64,000 nucleotides of DNA from Talinum fruticosum (taxonomy: Eukaryota; Streptophyta; Magnoliopsida; Caryophyllales; Talinaceae). Position 1 is the first letter of the stretch. Each line of letters opens with the position of its first letter. The stretch is from contig JAITYX010000025.1 of assembly GCA_021018815.1 (NCBI GenBank), positions 4,126,501-4,190,500 on the forward strand. Direction: 5' to 3'. This document shows, piece by piece, positions 46,860 to 58,054 of the stretch. A program made the position numbers and the translations under genes. Under the pieces are notes generated by a model that did no database searches, had not been told where the DNA came from, and was given only the letters and a program-made list of their open reading frames with translations.

Positions 46860-47680
46860 ATGTTTAAAAGCATATCTTCAAGATGATTCTTGGATTTGGC
46901 ATCGTAGATTAGGTCATATTAGCATGCATACTATCAAAAAGCTTGCATCTCTTGAGTGCGGTTAGAGGATTACCTAGCGTGCGTTTGAGAAGGATAAAGT
47001 ATGTGGAGCATGCACCAAAGGGAAACAAGTCGGATCTTCATTCAAATCTCTGAAGATAGTTTCCACATCCAACGTGCTTGAATTACTACACATGCACTTA
47101 TGTGGTGAAATCCCTGTAAAGAGTCTCGGAGGTAAATCTTACATACTTGTTATTATTGATGATTTTTCAAGATTTACACGGGTGTGTTTTACGAAGCATA
47201 AGAATGAGGCCTTCGAGGAATTCAGCAAGCTTTGTAGAAAGATTCAAGTTGAGTCTCGGACTCGGATTCAAAAGATTCGAGCCGACCATGGAAGGGAGTT
47301 CGACTACTCGAGAATTCTCGAGTTTTGTGACAAGAATGGAATTTCTCACAACTTCTCGGCACCAGAACTCCTCGGCGAGAATGGAGTAGTTGAGAGAAAG
47401 AACGAGAACTCTTGAAGAAATAGTAAGGACGATGATGATTGAACACAACTTGCCTTACTATTTGCAGGCGGAGGCGATAAACACAGCCAACTACACTCTC
47501 AATCGATGCCTCATCGGACCCATTACGAAGAAAACACCTTATGAGCTCTACAAAGGAAGGAAGCCAAATATTTCCTATTTTAGATCTTTCGGGTGTAAGT
47601 GCTTTGTCCACAACAACGGTAAGGATCATCGACCAAGTTTGATGCTCGGTCGGACGAAGGAATTCTTCTAGGTTATTCTT
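46860..47680 (+). pseudogene. Sirevirus integrase
   Basis: The pre-integrase zinc region is at 46885-46950 (WHRRLGHISMHTIKKLA). The core frame 47074-47415 has LLHMHLCGEIPVKSLGGKSY (catalytic Asp lost: usual 'DLCGP' reads LCGE), LVIIDDFSRFTRVCF, IRADHGREFDYSRILEF (second Asp) and SAPELLGENGVVERKNE (Glu). The frame then shifts to 47390-47671: TLEEIVRTMMIEHNLPYYLQ, TKKTPYELYKGRKPNISYF and FGCKCFVHNNGKDH. Confidence 0.9.
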
Positions 47681-48109
47681 CTCATAGCAAAGCTTATCGT
47701 ATATTCAACAAGAGAACTAACAAAGTGGAAGAAAGTATCCACGTAGTGTTTGATGAGCTTGAACAGGGGAAAACCAAGTGAATCTTCATACTCGAAGCTG
47801 AAGCTCGAAAGGATGATGACGAAGATGAGTCTATAAAGACTCGAAGGAGACCGCTCGGAACGAGGAAGCTCGAGAATGAGACAACTCCGGAGGTCGCTCG
47901 AACGAGCGAGTCAATGAAGAGGATCACTCGGAACAAGCTTCGAAGATCAAGCAATTCAACCAACAAACCTGGTGAATCAAAGAAGCGGTAAAGCATTCAA
48001 ATTTACTTCCAGTCATCCCCAAGAAAACATTATTTACGATATCAACGAGTGGGGTAAGAACTCGTTCTTCTCTTCATAATCTATGTGCATTCACTGCATT
48101 CATTTCACT

Positions 48110-48960
48110 AACTGAACCCAAAAATGCACTAGAAGCCCTTAATGAACCCGAATGGGTAGAGGCCATGCAAGAAGAGCTGAATCAATTCGAGAGAAACCAA
48201 GTACGGACTCGACCAGCCGACCTTCGACCACCCGAGTTATAGGAACCAAATGGGTTTTCAAAAACAAAGCTGGATGAGGGTGGAATAGTAGTCGGAAATA
48301 AGGCTAGACTTGTAGCTCGAGGTTACAATCAAGAAGAAGGAATTGATTATGGGGAAACCTTTGCACCGGTAGCTAGAATTGAAGCCATTAGAATACTTGT
48401 TGGCATTTGCATCCTGCATGCATATTAAATTATATCAAATGGATGTTAAGTGTGCCTTTCTCAATGGTTTTATTGAAGAAGAGGTCTATGTCGAGCAACC
48501 TCCTGGTTTTGAAAACTCGGAATTTCCAAATCATGTCTTCAAACTTCAAAAGGCTCTCTATGGTCTTAAGCAAGCCCCTAGAGCTTGGTACGAAAGAGCT
48601 GAGCGACTTTCTGGTTCAAAATGATTTTAAAAGAGGTCGGATCGACAAGACTCTATTCATAAAGACCAAAGGGAAAGATTTTCTCATTGTTCAAATATAT
48701 GTTGATGATATTATATTCGGTGCTACTAATGAATTTACGTGCGAGAATTTTACGAGTTGATGAGTCAAGAGTTCCAAATGAGCATGATGGGAGAACTTAA
48801 CTTCTTCCTTGGGCTGCAAATCAAACAAGACAAAGATGGAATCTTTGTCCATCAATCAAAGTACACCAAGGAGCTGCTGAAGAAATACAAACTTCAAGAT
48901 GCAAAGCACGCATCTACCCCTATGAGCGGCGGTATAAAACTCGACTCGAGATGAAACGAG
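48110..48960 (+). pseudogene. Sirevirus reverse transcriptase
   Basis: Blocks in order, across at least three frames: EALNEPEWVEAMQEELNQFE, KWVFKNKLDEGG-like, [19 protein letters not shown], a [11 protein letters not shown] segment, [33 protein letters not shown], the catalytic QIYVDDIIFGATNE (48695-48736) and MMGELNFFLGLQIKQDKDG. The tail HQSKYTKELLKKYKLQDAKH is in frame 48739-48954. The blocks themselves are well preserved. The interruptions are 1-2 base indels. Confidence 0.92.
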
Positions 48961-49646
48961 TAAAGCGGTAGATCGAAACTCTATCGAGGTATGATTGGAT
49001 CATCTGCTATATCTTACTTCAAGCGGACCGAGATATAATGTTCGAGTGTTTGTTTATGTGCACGATTTCAAGCTAATCCAAAAGAATCACATCTCCACTG
49101 CGGTGAAGAGAATATTCGAGATATCTTGCGAGGCACTCGAGAATCTAGGACTATGGTACTCCGGAGACTCGGAGCCGACTCGGCCGGGTACTCGAGACGC
49201 GGACTACGCAGGATATAAAGTTGATCGAAAGAGCACATCCGGAGCTTGCCGGTTTCAGGTCGATCCCTAATATCCCGGCACTCAAAGAAGCAAAACTCGG
49301 TAGCTCTATCAAGCTGCAGAAGCTGAATATATTGCCGCTGGAGCTTGTTGCGCTCGAGATTCTCTGGATAAAACAACACTTGAAGGATCTCGGACTATAT
49401 CTCAACTCGGTTCCAATCAAGTGTGACAATCAAAGCGCAATCGAGTATCACTAAGAATCTGTCCGGCACTCAAAAACAAAGCATATTGAAGTCGGGTATC
49501 ATTTCTTACGCGATCACTCGGAAAAGGGTGACATTACACTTGAATTCATTCCTACTAATCTTCAATTAGCTGATATCTTTACTAAGCCACTTGGTGAAGA
49601 TCAATTGCATTTTATTCGGAATGAGCTTGGTATGTTAAATGCTTAG
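48961..49646 (+). pseudogene. Sirevirus RNase H
   Basis: TRDADYAGYKVDRKSTSGAC (49187-49246), then after a shift the ISWHSKKQNSVALST-like and IAAGACCARDSL-like blocks near 49270-49370, WIKQHLKDLGLYLNSVPIKC and, from 49490, VGYHFLRDHSEKGDITLEFI. It ends with LQLADIFTKPLGEDQLHFIR and a stop at 49646. As in RT, the indels are small. Confidence 0.88.
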
Positions 49647-50037
49647 TTTCGCGTTATGATTCTTGAATTTTTACGTGCTATGTGCTTTAGTTGTCAATAA
49701 CCATTGGTTCGAGTTGATCATGTGATCTTGGGCTGATAGTTATTTACGTGTTTACGAGTCACTCGAAACTTTTCGAAGTCAAACTCGAGATGTAGAGAAA
49801 ATTGGACATCAAATTTTACGAAGCTATCTCTAGAACAGTGGAGAGCTTCGGATTATATTTTCAAACTCTTTTTCTCTCTCTTTCTCGAGCGCTGCGATCG
49901 AGATCTTAGCCGCAGATTTCAAACCACCGATATCTCAACCGTTGAAGGAGAAGCTGTCACACGGGCATTAATGATCGATGGACGGGTAAGACGGAACGGA
50001 GTTACTTAACGGATAGTGAACGGGCGCGCGTATTCTT

Positions 50038-50045
50038 TATAAATA
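50038..50045 (+). promoter_or_regulatory. Internal TATA box before the env-like ORF
   Basis: TATAAATA about 240 nt upstream of the env-like start at 50286, followed by a CT-rich leader-like stretch (50130-50280). This could drive a separate transcript. Confidence 0.4.
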
Positions 50046-50285
50046 ACGTCTATCCATCTTTCTCTCGGTATTCTAAAACTCCTTCCCTCTCAAACGAAAA
50101 CCCTCTCACGGAAGTTCTCTACGTGAACAGTGTTCCCTTGATCGTCTGCGAGTGTTAAAGAAGAGCTCTCTCTCTCTCTCTCGTAAGTTTTCGATTGCTC
50201 TCTTCTCATTTTCGTTTTCTTCTCTTCTACACCTCCATCTCTTTCTCTTTCTCTTTCGAAAAGTTTCATCTTTTCATCTCTCACA

Positions 50286-51850
50286 ATGCCTAAAAGAGGA
50301 AACCACCCCGACTTTCGGGTTTCTTCATCCTCCAAAAGCCCCGCACCAACAAGCCGAAAGCTCAGCCCCTTCAAAACCCATTGTCACCCGGCATCTTGCG
50401 TTTGGACGACAAGTTCTTCCCAACAACCAAATTTTCTTGGTTGTCCAACATCCAAACCACGAGAGTCTACCATTTCTTGTGTTTCAGCGAGTTCATCTAT
50501 CTCGAACTCGTTTACGAGTTTTATACTCACCTCTCTCACTCTGAAAATGTTCTAACCTCTAGGGTTCGAGAACATTACCGTTCAGTATCAACACCTCTCT
50601 CCTTCACCGTCTGTTCAAAGTTTCTTCTCTCTTCCTGAACAGACAACCCTATCCCCTTCACTAAAGTCGCCGACGACTTCTTTGAAAAGTACGCTAAAGA
50701 ATTCCACGGGTCCGGAAAGAACTTTTACGTGACTCGGTTGAAGTCGAAGCCGGGCTTACGTGTTTCCTGCTGATGAGAACCTTCTTCTCACGGCATTCTA
50801 GAAAGGAGAACCCCAACTCCAAGCACCTCAAAGCTCTCTTCGATATCACGGAGGGATACGAAGTCGACCTCTTCCCTCCATCATTGAGCGGATGCCCGCT
50901 GTGCCAGCTCGGCTTCAAACCAAGAAGAACACCTCCCTTCCTTTCGGTGCTCTTCTCACCCTTGTCTTCAAACAATTCCAAGTTCCTCTTCCCTCGACCC
51001 TAACGCGGTGTACGAGGCGGCCATTGTGGTCGGCAAGAAGGAACTCCGGAGTACGGATACCGGGAAACCAACCACGGTGTGCGGGTTCACAACTTCGGAG
51101 CTGAGGCCTCCTTCTCCACCTCGGACTCGGAAATCAACCCCTCTCCCTCTTCCCTCTTCCCCTGGTGGTGCCTCCACCTCCGGTGCTTCCAAAACTCTCT
51201 CCGCCCTCTTGTCCCCTGTTTTCATGGACAAGATCACCTCTGTGTCTTCGATTTCGGAGACATGCTCGGAAGGTTTCAAATGCGTTCTTCGAGGTCGACC
51301 ATCAACCAAAAGACCAGGTCGAGTCCTAAATCCGAGAAGCGACAGTCTCTCGTTCTTGAGATGAGAGAGCTGGTTAAGGAGCGAGAAGGAGCTGGCTGAG
51401 CTCCTCGAGAGAGACGGTCCAAGGCGGCTCGGGACCCGAAGACTCGGACCCATCGAGGCGTCTTCGAGCCCGAGCGCGACCTCCTCGGAGAGCGAGGAAG
51501 CCGAGGAAGCGAGAGGAAGAAGCGGAAGATGCGGCGGAGGACGGCGAGGAACCTGCGGCTGAGGCGGCTCCTTCCGGGCAAAGGGAAGAAGAGGCCGTGG
51601 CAGCTGCTGAGGGACTGCTCTGCTCCCCGAGCTCAAATCGCTGTACTCGGCTCGGACGGCGGTCCGAGTGGGTCGAAGATCTCGCTCCTCCGGCGAGTCG
51701 GCCGGAGCGAGCCCCTCCAGGCCCCGAGGTCCCAAGGGAAGAACCCCTCGATCCACTTTCTCCGGGTCGGCCACTCGGAGCTGAGCCCCTGCGAAGTGTC
51801 CCGGTTCTCCCTTCGTCGCGCTCAAGCACATCGTCGAGATCTTATCGGCG
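50286..51850 (+). pseudogene. Sirevirus env-like ORF
   Basis: It starts MPKRGNHPDFRVSSSSKSPA in a Ser/Pro-rich N-terminus. The best continuation is in another frame: RLDDKFFPTTKFSWLSNIQT, then FSEFIYLELVYEFYTHLSH. After 50650 comes DDFFEKYAKEFHGSGKNFYV. About 51008-51364 is a Ser/Pro/Thr-rich frame. The end (51370-51550) is acidic with coiled-coil-like Glu/Leu/Arg runs. Position and layout fit the env-like ORF of Sireviruses. I see no clear signal peptide, and membrane segments cannot be judged because of the shifts. Confidence 0.6.
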
Positions 51851-52303
51851 CCGGCGCACCTCCGCCTCCACTCGAAATCCCCTCCTTCCTAGTTGGAGCC
51901 ATGCCTCTGCGTCACGATTCCTCGGTGCCTCCAGAATTTCTGTTTTCAAAATTTTCTTTTGTCCGGACAACTTATGTGCATTACTTGTACTTTTCTCCCT
52001 TCTTTTTGTTTCTTGTTTTTCTTTGAAAGGCAAGGGGAGAAATGTACTCGAAGCTGGTTGTCTTGTCTAGGGGAGTTCTTTCCGCCCTTGTAATATTTAT
52101 TTTTAATAAGCTGAATGCATTTCATTATTAATTTCTAAGTTCTTTCTTTTACGAGTTAATGAGTTCAAGCGGACTTTAATTTGCTCGATATATTGTACAT
52201 TGCTACGATTCATTCAATATGCCTTACTTTTACTCAAACTACTCGAGAATCGATCTATTTCCCTCTAACAAAGTTTACGTGTAAGTATGGAATGCCTTTC
52301 ATC

Positions 52304-52315
52304 AAAAAGGGGAGA
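52304..52315 (+). promoter_or_regulatory. Polypurine tract
   Basis: AAAAAGGGGAGA, one base before the 3' LTR. Confidence 0.85.
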
Positions 52316-52316
52316 T

Positions 52317-53846
52317 TGAAGACTCGGACACTATTCTATATCTTTACGAGTCATGCAAAAGGAATCGGGTATAACGATGACATTCATATAGTGTTTTGAT
52401 TCCAAGGCATTCTCTGTGTCTTAGAAACTTACTTGAGTGAAATAGTATCTTTTCTATGCGATTTCGTCTTCACTTATCTCTTTAATCGCTTTTTAGTTAG
52501 CGACTCGGAAAACTTGTTCTTTATTACGAGTCCACTCTCACTCAGAATCGACTTGTGATTATTTACTCTATTGTTTGCAAAGTCGGCATTCGTAGTTCTT
52601 TTCGTGCTTAGTCTACATCAAGTATTTCCCACTCGATATTCGTTATGGAACTTGATTCTTTGCTTCGAGACTAAGTCATATGGAATTCCGAGTATCATGG
52701 ATATTAGACTCGAGAAAACTCCATTTCTTTTCGACTCGAGATAATCGATGGTTAATTATCATGATTATATTATTATACGTGTCTAACCTTGGACCAAAGT
52801 ATTTTATACTTTGAGAACCAGAAAGGTATTTTACTTTTGTAGGTTATTCAATCGAGGATATCTTTTCAAACTACAAAAGTAGCCGGCTTCGAACGTCAAA
52901 TCACCGGCGAGATATAGCTTTTCACCGTCCCTGCTCTAGTCCCGGAAGATTGTGTCGAAAGCGTACGCTTCCATATCCGGAAAAGCTGGAAGGTCAAGCT
53001 TAACGATGGTTTTCACCACACTTTTCGAGACACATCCGATGGTTTTGGGACTTCCAAGAGAGTTGAACCGTTGTCCAACGTCCATACTTCAACGGATACT
53101 TTACGAGTGACTCGAAAGCCCTTATCAACGGTCACGAGAGGACTCTCGGTCGGCGAGATGAAGATAACGGCTACTCTGCACGGTTATCTATAAATAGAAG
53201 CCACTTCACAAGACTTGAAGAGAGCGGAACATATTGTCAATACACCAACTTGATCAAAGTTATTGTATTTACTTTCAATCTTCAACTTACGACTCCCACT
53301 CTGTAATTCATTACTTTACGAGTTGTAAGGTCTTGTACTCGATTACAAACACTTCTTACATTCTTTGTAAGGTCCCTTGACTAAGTCTGTAAGGGTTAAC
53401 TCGGCTTAGTTGTCCCTAACTTGTAAGGGTTATCTCAGCTAGGAAGTACTAGATCGAGATAAGGGAATTTACGAGTCTAGGAAAACTTGTATAGAGTTGT
53501 CTAAGGGAGCAACTCGGGTTACGTCAAGTTCACGGTATTTTGTGGACTCAAAATAGTGGATTTGACTTCGTGTCTGGATTGACACGGGCCGTGGTTTTCT
53601 GCCCGGGAGGGTTTCCACGTAAAATCTCTGTGTTCACTTTACGAGTTCATTCTAGACTCGACGGCCTTGCTGAACGTGTTTACTACGATTCATTACATTA
53701 CGAGTCCATTATTTTCGACTCCTTGCTTAGACTCGGAATCTGTCTTTGTCTCTCCTCTGTCAAAAGGTGTGCGCTTTTGCAAAGAATTTTTCATCACCCT
53801 ATTCACCCCCTCTAGGGTGACTCGGACTCTCCCGAGCAAACCTTCA
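52317..53846 (+). repeat. 3' LTR of the Sirevirus
   Basis: 1,530 bp; TATA box at 53189-53197; ends GAGCAAACCTTCA. Confidence 0.95.
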
Positions 53847-53851
53847 TAAGA
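53847..53851. repeat. Target-site duplication, right copy (TAAGA)
   Basis: Identical to 43038-43042. Confidence 0.93.
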
Positions 53852-54240
53852 GTTTTTGGAGTTCTTAGAGTCCTACTACAACTCAATCACCGAGCAATCA
53901 CGAGCGCCCGGGATTCGCCATTTTCATGGGTATTTTTGGCCTCGAGCACTCCTTGGGCCATTTCTTTTTTTTTTTTCTGCCTCAGCCTATAGCGAAACCG
54001 TGTTGTTCTTTTGGACCATGCACTTAAGATTTTCCTTTTTCTTTTGGAGGGAATGAGGGCTCGCACAATTTTTTTTATTGTTTTTACTTTGTCTTTATAT
54101 TTTTTAAGATTTTGTGCATCATACTAAATAAAAGAACAAATTTTTTTAGAATTGAGTATCGGATCTCATCCCATTCCATAAGAGTCCTCATTACAAAGCA
54201 AATATTACATTAATAAACAAACAAGGGATTCGTTAACCAT
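53852..54240. other. Non-coding Tat-like DNA resuming after the Sirevirus
   Basis: T-rich and GC-poor, with a homopolymer T run near 53963-53976. It is continuous with 43042 before the insertion. No coding content was seen. Confidence 0.5.
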
Positions 54241-54249
54241 CAACAACGA

Positions 54250-56780
54250 AGCGGAAAGGAGTCTTCTAAGCATCCTCATCGGAGTCGTCATCAAAGATGT
54301 AATTCCCGAAATCCTCCAAGACGGATGTGGAGAACCGACCACCTTCATCACCTTTATAAGAGTTACCTCCGTGGTACCAAGATTGAGAAGCTTCTTGAGT
54401 TAGCTCGCAAAAGAAGACCGAGGGAAATAAAGAGGATTTTCGTGACGGTCGAAGCCTACAAAGGTAAAATGTTTAAGCTCTCCTCGGAATAGCTAGGCCC
54501 CGTATCGGAAGCGCTAGGCCCGAAGTGTTAGGTCCTGCCTTAGAAGCACTCATATGATGGACACGCCGCAAAGAACGCCTTGAAGAACCTTGTCTAGCAT
54601 TACTACTAGAAGGTGTTTGCTGATCGGAGGCATGTGACTGCGTCTCGGGTACACCAAGAAGACTACGGAGGGAGGTGCTCTAGATCAACGCCTCTACAAG
54701 ATTAAAATAGCAATTAGCAAATCATTAAAAGCTCAATAAAATTAGCACTCCACTAATCAAGAACTTACCCGGAAAGTAGGGAAAGATTGCCCGGTGAGGA
54801 AGTTTGGATTCCACTGGAGAGCAGATTAAAATCGATGGACATGGCTCTAGATTGTTCCCAATTGTACTGAAAATACTTTTAGCATGCAACTAAAAGGGAA
54901 GAGCATGAAACTCTTATCCCTCGCGAATTCCTAGGAAAGGGGTGCCCAACACATTCCTCTTTTAGGATTTCAAGAATTCTTATAAAACGAGGAGGTCCCA
55001 CGGGAAGAGTAATATCCACATCAAGACTTAGGATAGGCGGGAGTGAGCTGCCAAAAGATGAAGATTAATTTCTACGCAGAAATTCAAGTTCTAAGGAGAG
55101 GGTTGAGAACTCACCAATTGGGTCATGATTCGTGTCGTATGATGGGTATAGGACGTATTCAAGTTTCACAATGAGGTAAAAGGATACCCCACCACAGCAG
55201 CGGCTTGCTCATTTGGATGATTGGAACGAAAGTAGAACATGGTAGGAGGTGGATCAACTGGAAAAAATGGAGGCCACGTGTTGACCCGGATGTGAGGGGT
55301 GACCCTCTCCCCAAGATACCAACAAAATCCAAAAGGACCTTCAAATAAGATCCTTCTTTCACTCAATTCTCGCGCCACGAGGACATTTTAAGGAAGTTGG
55401 AGTTGGGCCCAAGGACGGAAGTTGGCAACAAGAAAACGGATGGAAAACGGTGAAGATTCAAGGCTGGAGTCCACTACGAGGCGAGGTCCACGAGCGATGG
55501 CACACACGCGGGTAGGGGCAGAGAGCTAAAAGCATGGTAAAAGTTCATCTAAAGCACATTTTTGAGGCAAATTTGAGAATAAGAGAAGCATACTGAGGTG
55601 ACGTGGTTAAAGGCTGATCTTAGGAAGTCTATCTAATGAATAATGTGTTGTTGAAAGTAGACTTTAGCCAATGATTTGGATGCTGGAAATACGGGACGAT
55701 TAGTTGAACTAGGAGATGTGGGAAATATTTGTACAACCATGACTACATTTTGACAAATCAAGTAAGGTTTTTATCCACACAAGATGAAAAATAAAGAAGA
55801 CTTTGAGCATACCTCAATAATCTTCCACAAGCCATTCAAAAGGTAGATAATTGGTTGAATCGGCTCCCGTTTTGTAGGCTGCACACCGGCATGGAGGCCC
55901 CTAATGGGGCAAGTGTATGCAGGAACACTACGGTTGAGGTCCTTTATTTTGTCAAGGTTCGTTAAGTTAACCAAGTAATGAACATGAACCTTAGCAACTT
56001 GGTTGGAAAAGAGGATAGTACTCAAGAGAAGTGCAAGCATGATCCGGACTTGTTGTTGGGGAGAATGTTGTGGCCAAAAACTAACATCCTCAAAGGCCTA
56101 AAAAGGAAGGTATATTTAAAGAAATTATTATGTGGAAATTTATCGGCTATAGTGTCAAAGAGGTGACGGAGATAGGCATGGTTTTTGTACATGTTCCGAT
56201 CATAGGCTAGAGGCTTTCTGAGAAGCCCAAACCAGATAAAATAACAAAAGCAAAAGATGTTATTGTCATCTCACCAAAAGGAAGGTGAAACGTGTTGCTT
56301 GGTATCCCAAAAGCACTCACTAATTGCCGTAATGGGATCCTTCTCCCTTTTATCGAGTAAGATGGTTGAAAGCAAGGTAGAGAGGTCTAAACCCGACATT
56401 ATGCATGACATCCTTAAGAGGAAAGTTCATCCTCTTGCATGTCTCGATGAATTTGAGGATGGCTCCACTACTCTGGATCGAGCCTTTCTATAAGACAAAA
56501 ATCCAACAAGATTTTAGTTAAAGAACTACTCTAAATGAACAAGCGAAGAAATTTAAGCCAAATAGCTTACCGAAGGAGTAATGGCCAGTGAAGAAACGTG
56601 ATTCTCGACCTCATCTAAGAGATCACTTGAATTCCATTCATTTTGTGGCGTTATTCTCGCTCGAGGAAGGAGTCTTGAGTAAGGTTCTCCGCTCTAGACC
56701 TCCCGGCAGGATGGGCCCTTCTTCTAGATATTTTGAAGATAAGATATTTTTCAAAACCAACTAGTTTTCAAGAAGGAGCA
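54250..56780 (-). pseudogene. Antisense ORF of a Tat-like element, DUF7745-like body and tail
   Basis: Read on the minus strand, the frames give: near 56400-56290 a STLLSTILLDKREKDPITAI segment and CFWDTKQHVSPSFW; near 56240 FGLLRKPLAYDRNMYKNHAY; at 56040-55771 KVHVHYLVNLTNLDKIKDLN and CPIRGLHAGVQP; at 55378-55166 ARELSERRILFEGPFGFCWY with FPVDPPPTMFYFRS. The tail near 54350-54250 is acidic. The style matches the body of the plant DUF7745-like antisense ORFs of Tat elements. It has several stops. It may come from the same element as 41640-43018 or from a second one. Confidence 0.5.
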
Positions 56781-58054
56781 AAGTGAGAAAGCACAAGAGG
56801 AGAGCAAGAGTAAGAAGAGGAGTAAGTGTGCAAAATGAAACACACCAAACATCTCCTTCTATAGGAAAATTCGTTCAAGGTAGCCAACCATATAATACAA
56901 GGGTCAAGCAAGTAGTGGTGAACGAAGAGAATCCGGCGAGCACGCCCGGGGCCACGCCTGCCAAAGGTTAGTTGTCACCAGCCACGAGGAGCCCGGAGGT
57001 CTCATCGATGACAACCTTTACAGCATAGCCTACCCACCTAGCTTATGGAGTTTATCAAACCATGGCATGTGATCTTTGTTCCCTTGTGCATGTAAGTGGG
57101 TGTTTTCGGGCCCACTAATCGGCTTTTCCGGAATAGTTTTATTAGTCTGTTTTGACTAAATTATTCAGGTGAAACACTGAACTTTTGTCAATTAGATTTC
57201 GCACTAACGAGTATGTTAGTACAATAGATTATTTAGCCAAGATTTAGATCAAAGAACGATCGATATTTCAGCATCAAAATATACGAAGCTTCGGGCTTTG
57301 ATCAAGCCAAGCTTAGGACTTTCTTATTAGATTTTAGAAAGCATGCATCGTGATCAAGTTCATGCCCCATTTTAGAGTTTAGGTTTGATTATAACCGATT
57401 CCAAGCATCAAACAATACCTTATGAAAAATTAACGTAAATATCCTTTAGTGTCTACTTTATTTCGTCTTTTTCTTTGGTACCTTGGCGAGAGAGCTACAC
57501 CTCAAATCTGCGACAATACATGGTCTCCATTTCTTCCTTATGATCCGCCCCGGACCATGTTATACTTTTGCTCTCTTTCTGAACAAGAGTAGGAGGAAGA
57601 AACCACAGGGTACCCCTATACACAATTCTTAAATTTGTATGCGTCCTATGCATATCGGTTTGGACATATTGTGATTCGGTTGGTGAGTTTCTTCCTCTTT
57701 CTTCCTTTTGTGTAGTTGAATTTCTTGTATAGAAATTAACTTCATCTTTTGCTTAGCTTCTTTCGGAGGATATCCACATTCCAAGTCTTGATGTGGATGT
57801 TTCCCAACCTGGAGAATCTCCTCATTAGATAAGGATTCTCGAGATCTTAGAGGAAGAATGTGCTTGGGCATCCTTTCCAGATAAATTGTCGAGGGGTAAA
57901 AGTTTCACGCTCTTTACTTTCAGTTGCATGCTAAAAGTATCTTACTAGTACCATTAAATAAATTTTATAGTACGATCGGGAGTAATCTCAAATCATATCA
58001 ATCATATTGTAATCTGCCCTTAGGGGTATCCGAGACTTCTTCTCGGGGAGGACC
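56781..58054. other. Non-coding Tat-like DNA before the LTR
   Basis: No coding frame was recognised. It ends with a purine-rich CGGGGAGGA (58044-58052) directly before the LTR, a possible decayed polypurine tract. Confidence 0.45.

Larger units (their letters stand above)
43043..53846 (+). mobile_element. Complete Sirevirus-type copia element, nested in the Tat-like element
   Basis: A 10,804-bp element with LTRs of 1,536 and 1,530 bp, TG...CA ends, a perfect TAAGA duplication, an initiator-Met-like primer site, gag, protease, integrase, RT, RNase H, and then a 2.6-kb region with an env-like ORF before the polypurine tract. Long LTRs and an extra ORF between pol and the 3' LTR are typical of the Sirevirus (SIRE1/Maximus) group. 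The LTRs are about 98% identical by my reading, yet the coding region has dozens of small indels. Confidence 0.93.

Noticed and set aside
50968..51831. 287-residue open frame on the minus strand, the longest in the window
   Set aside because: It lies antisense to the GC-rich, Ser/Pro-rich end of the env-like ORF. Its Pro/Arg/Ser/Leu composition is what a GC-rich shadow frame gives, and no domain is recognisable.
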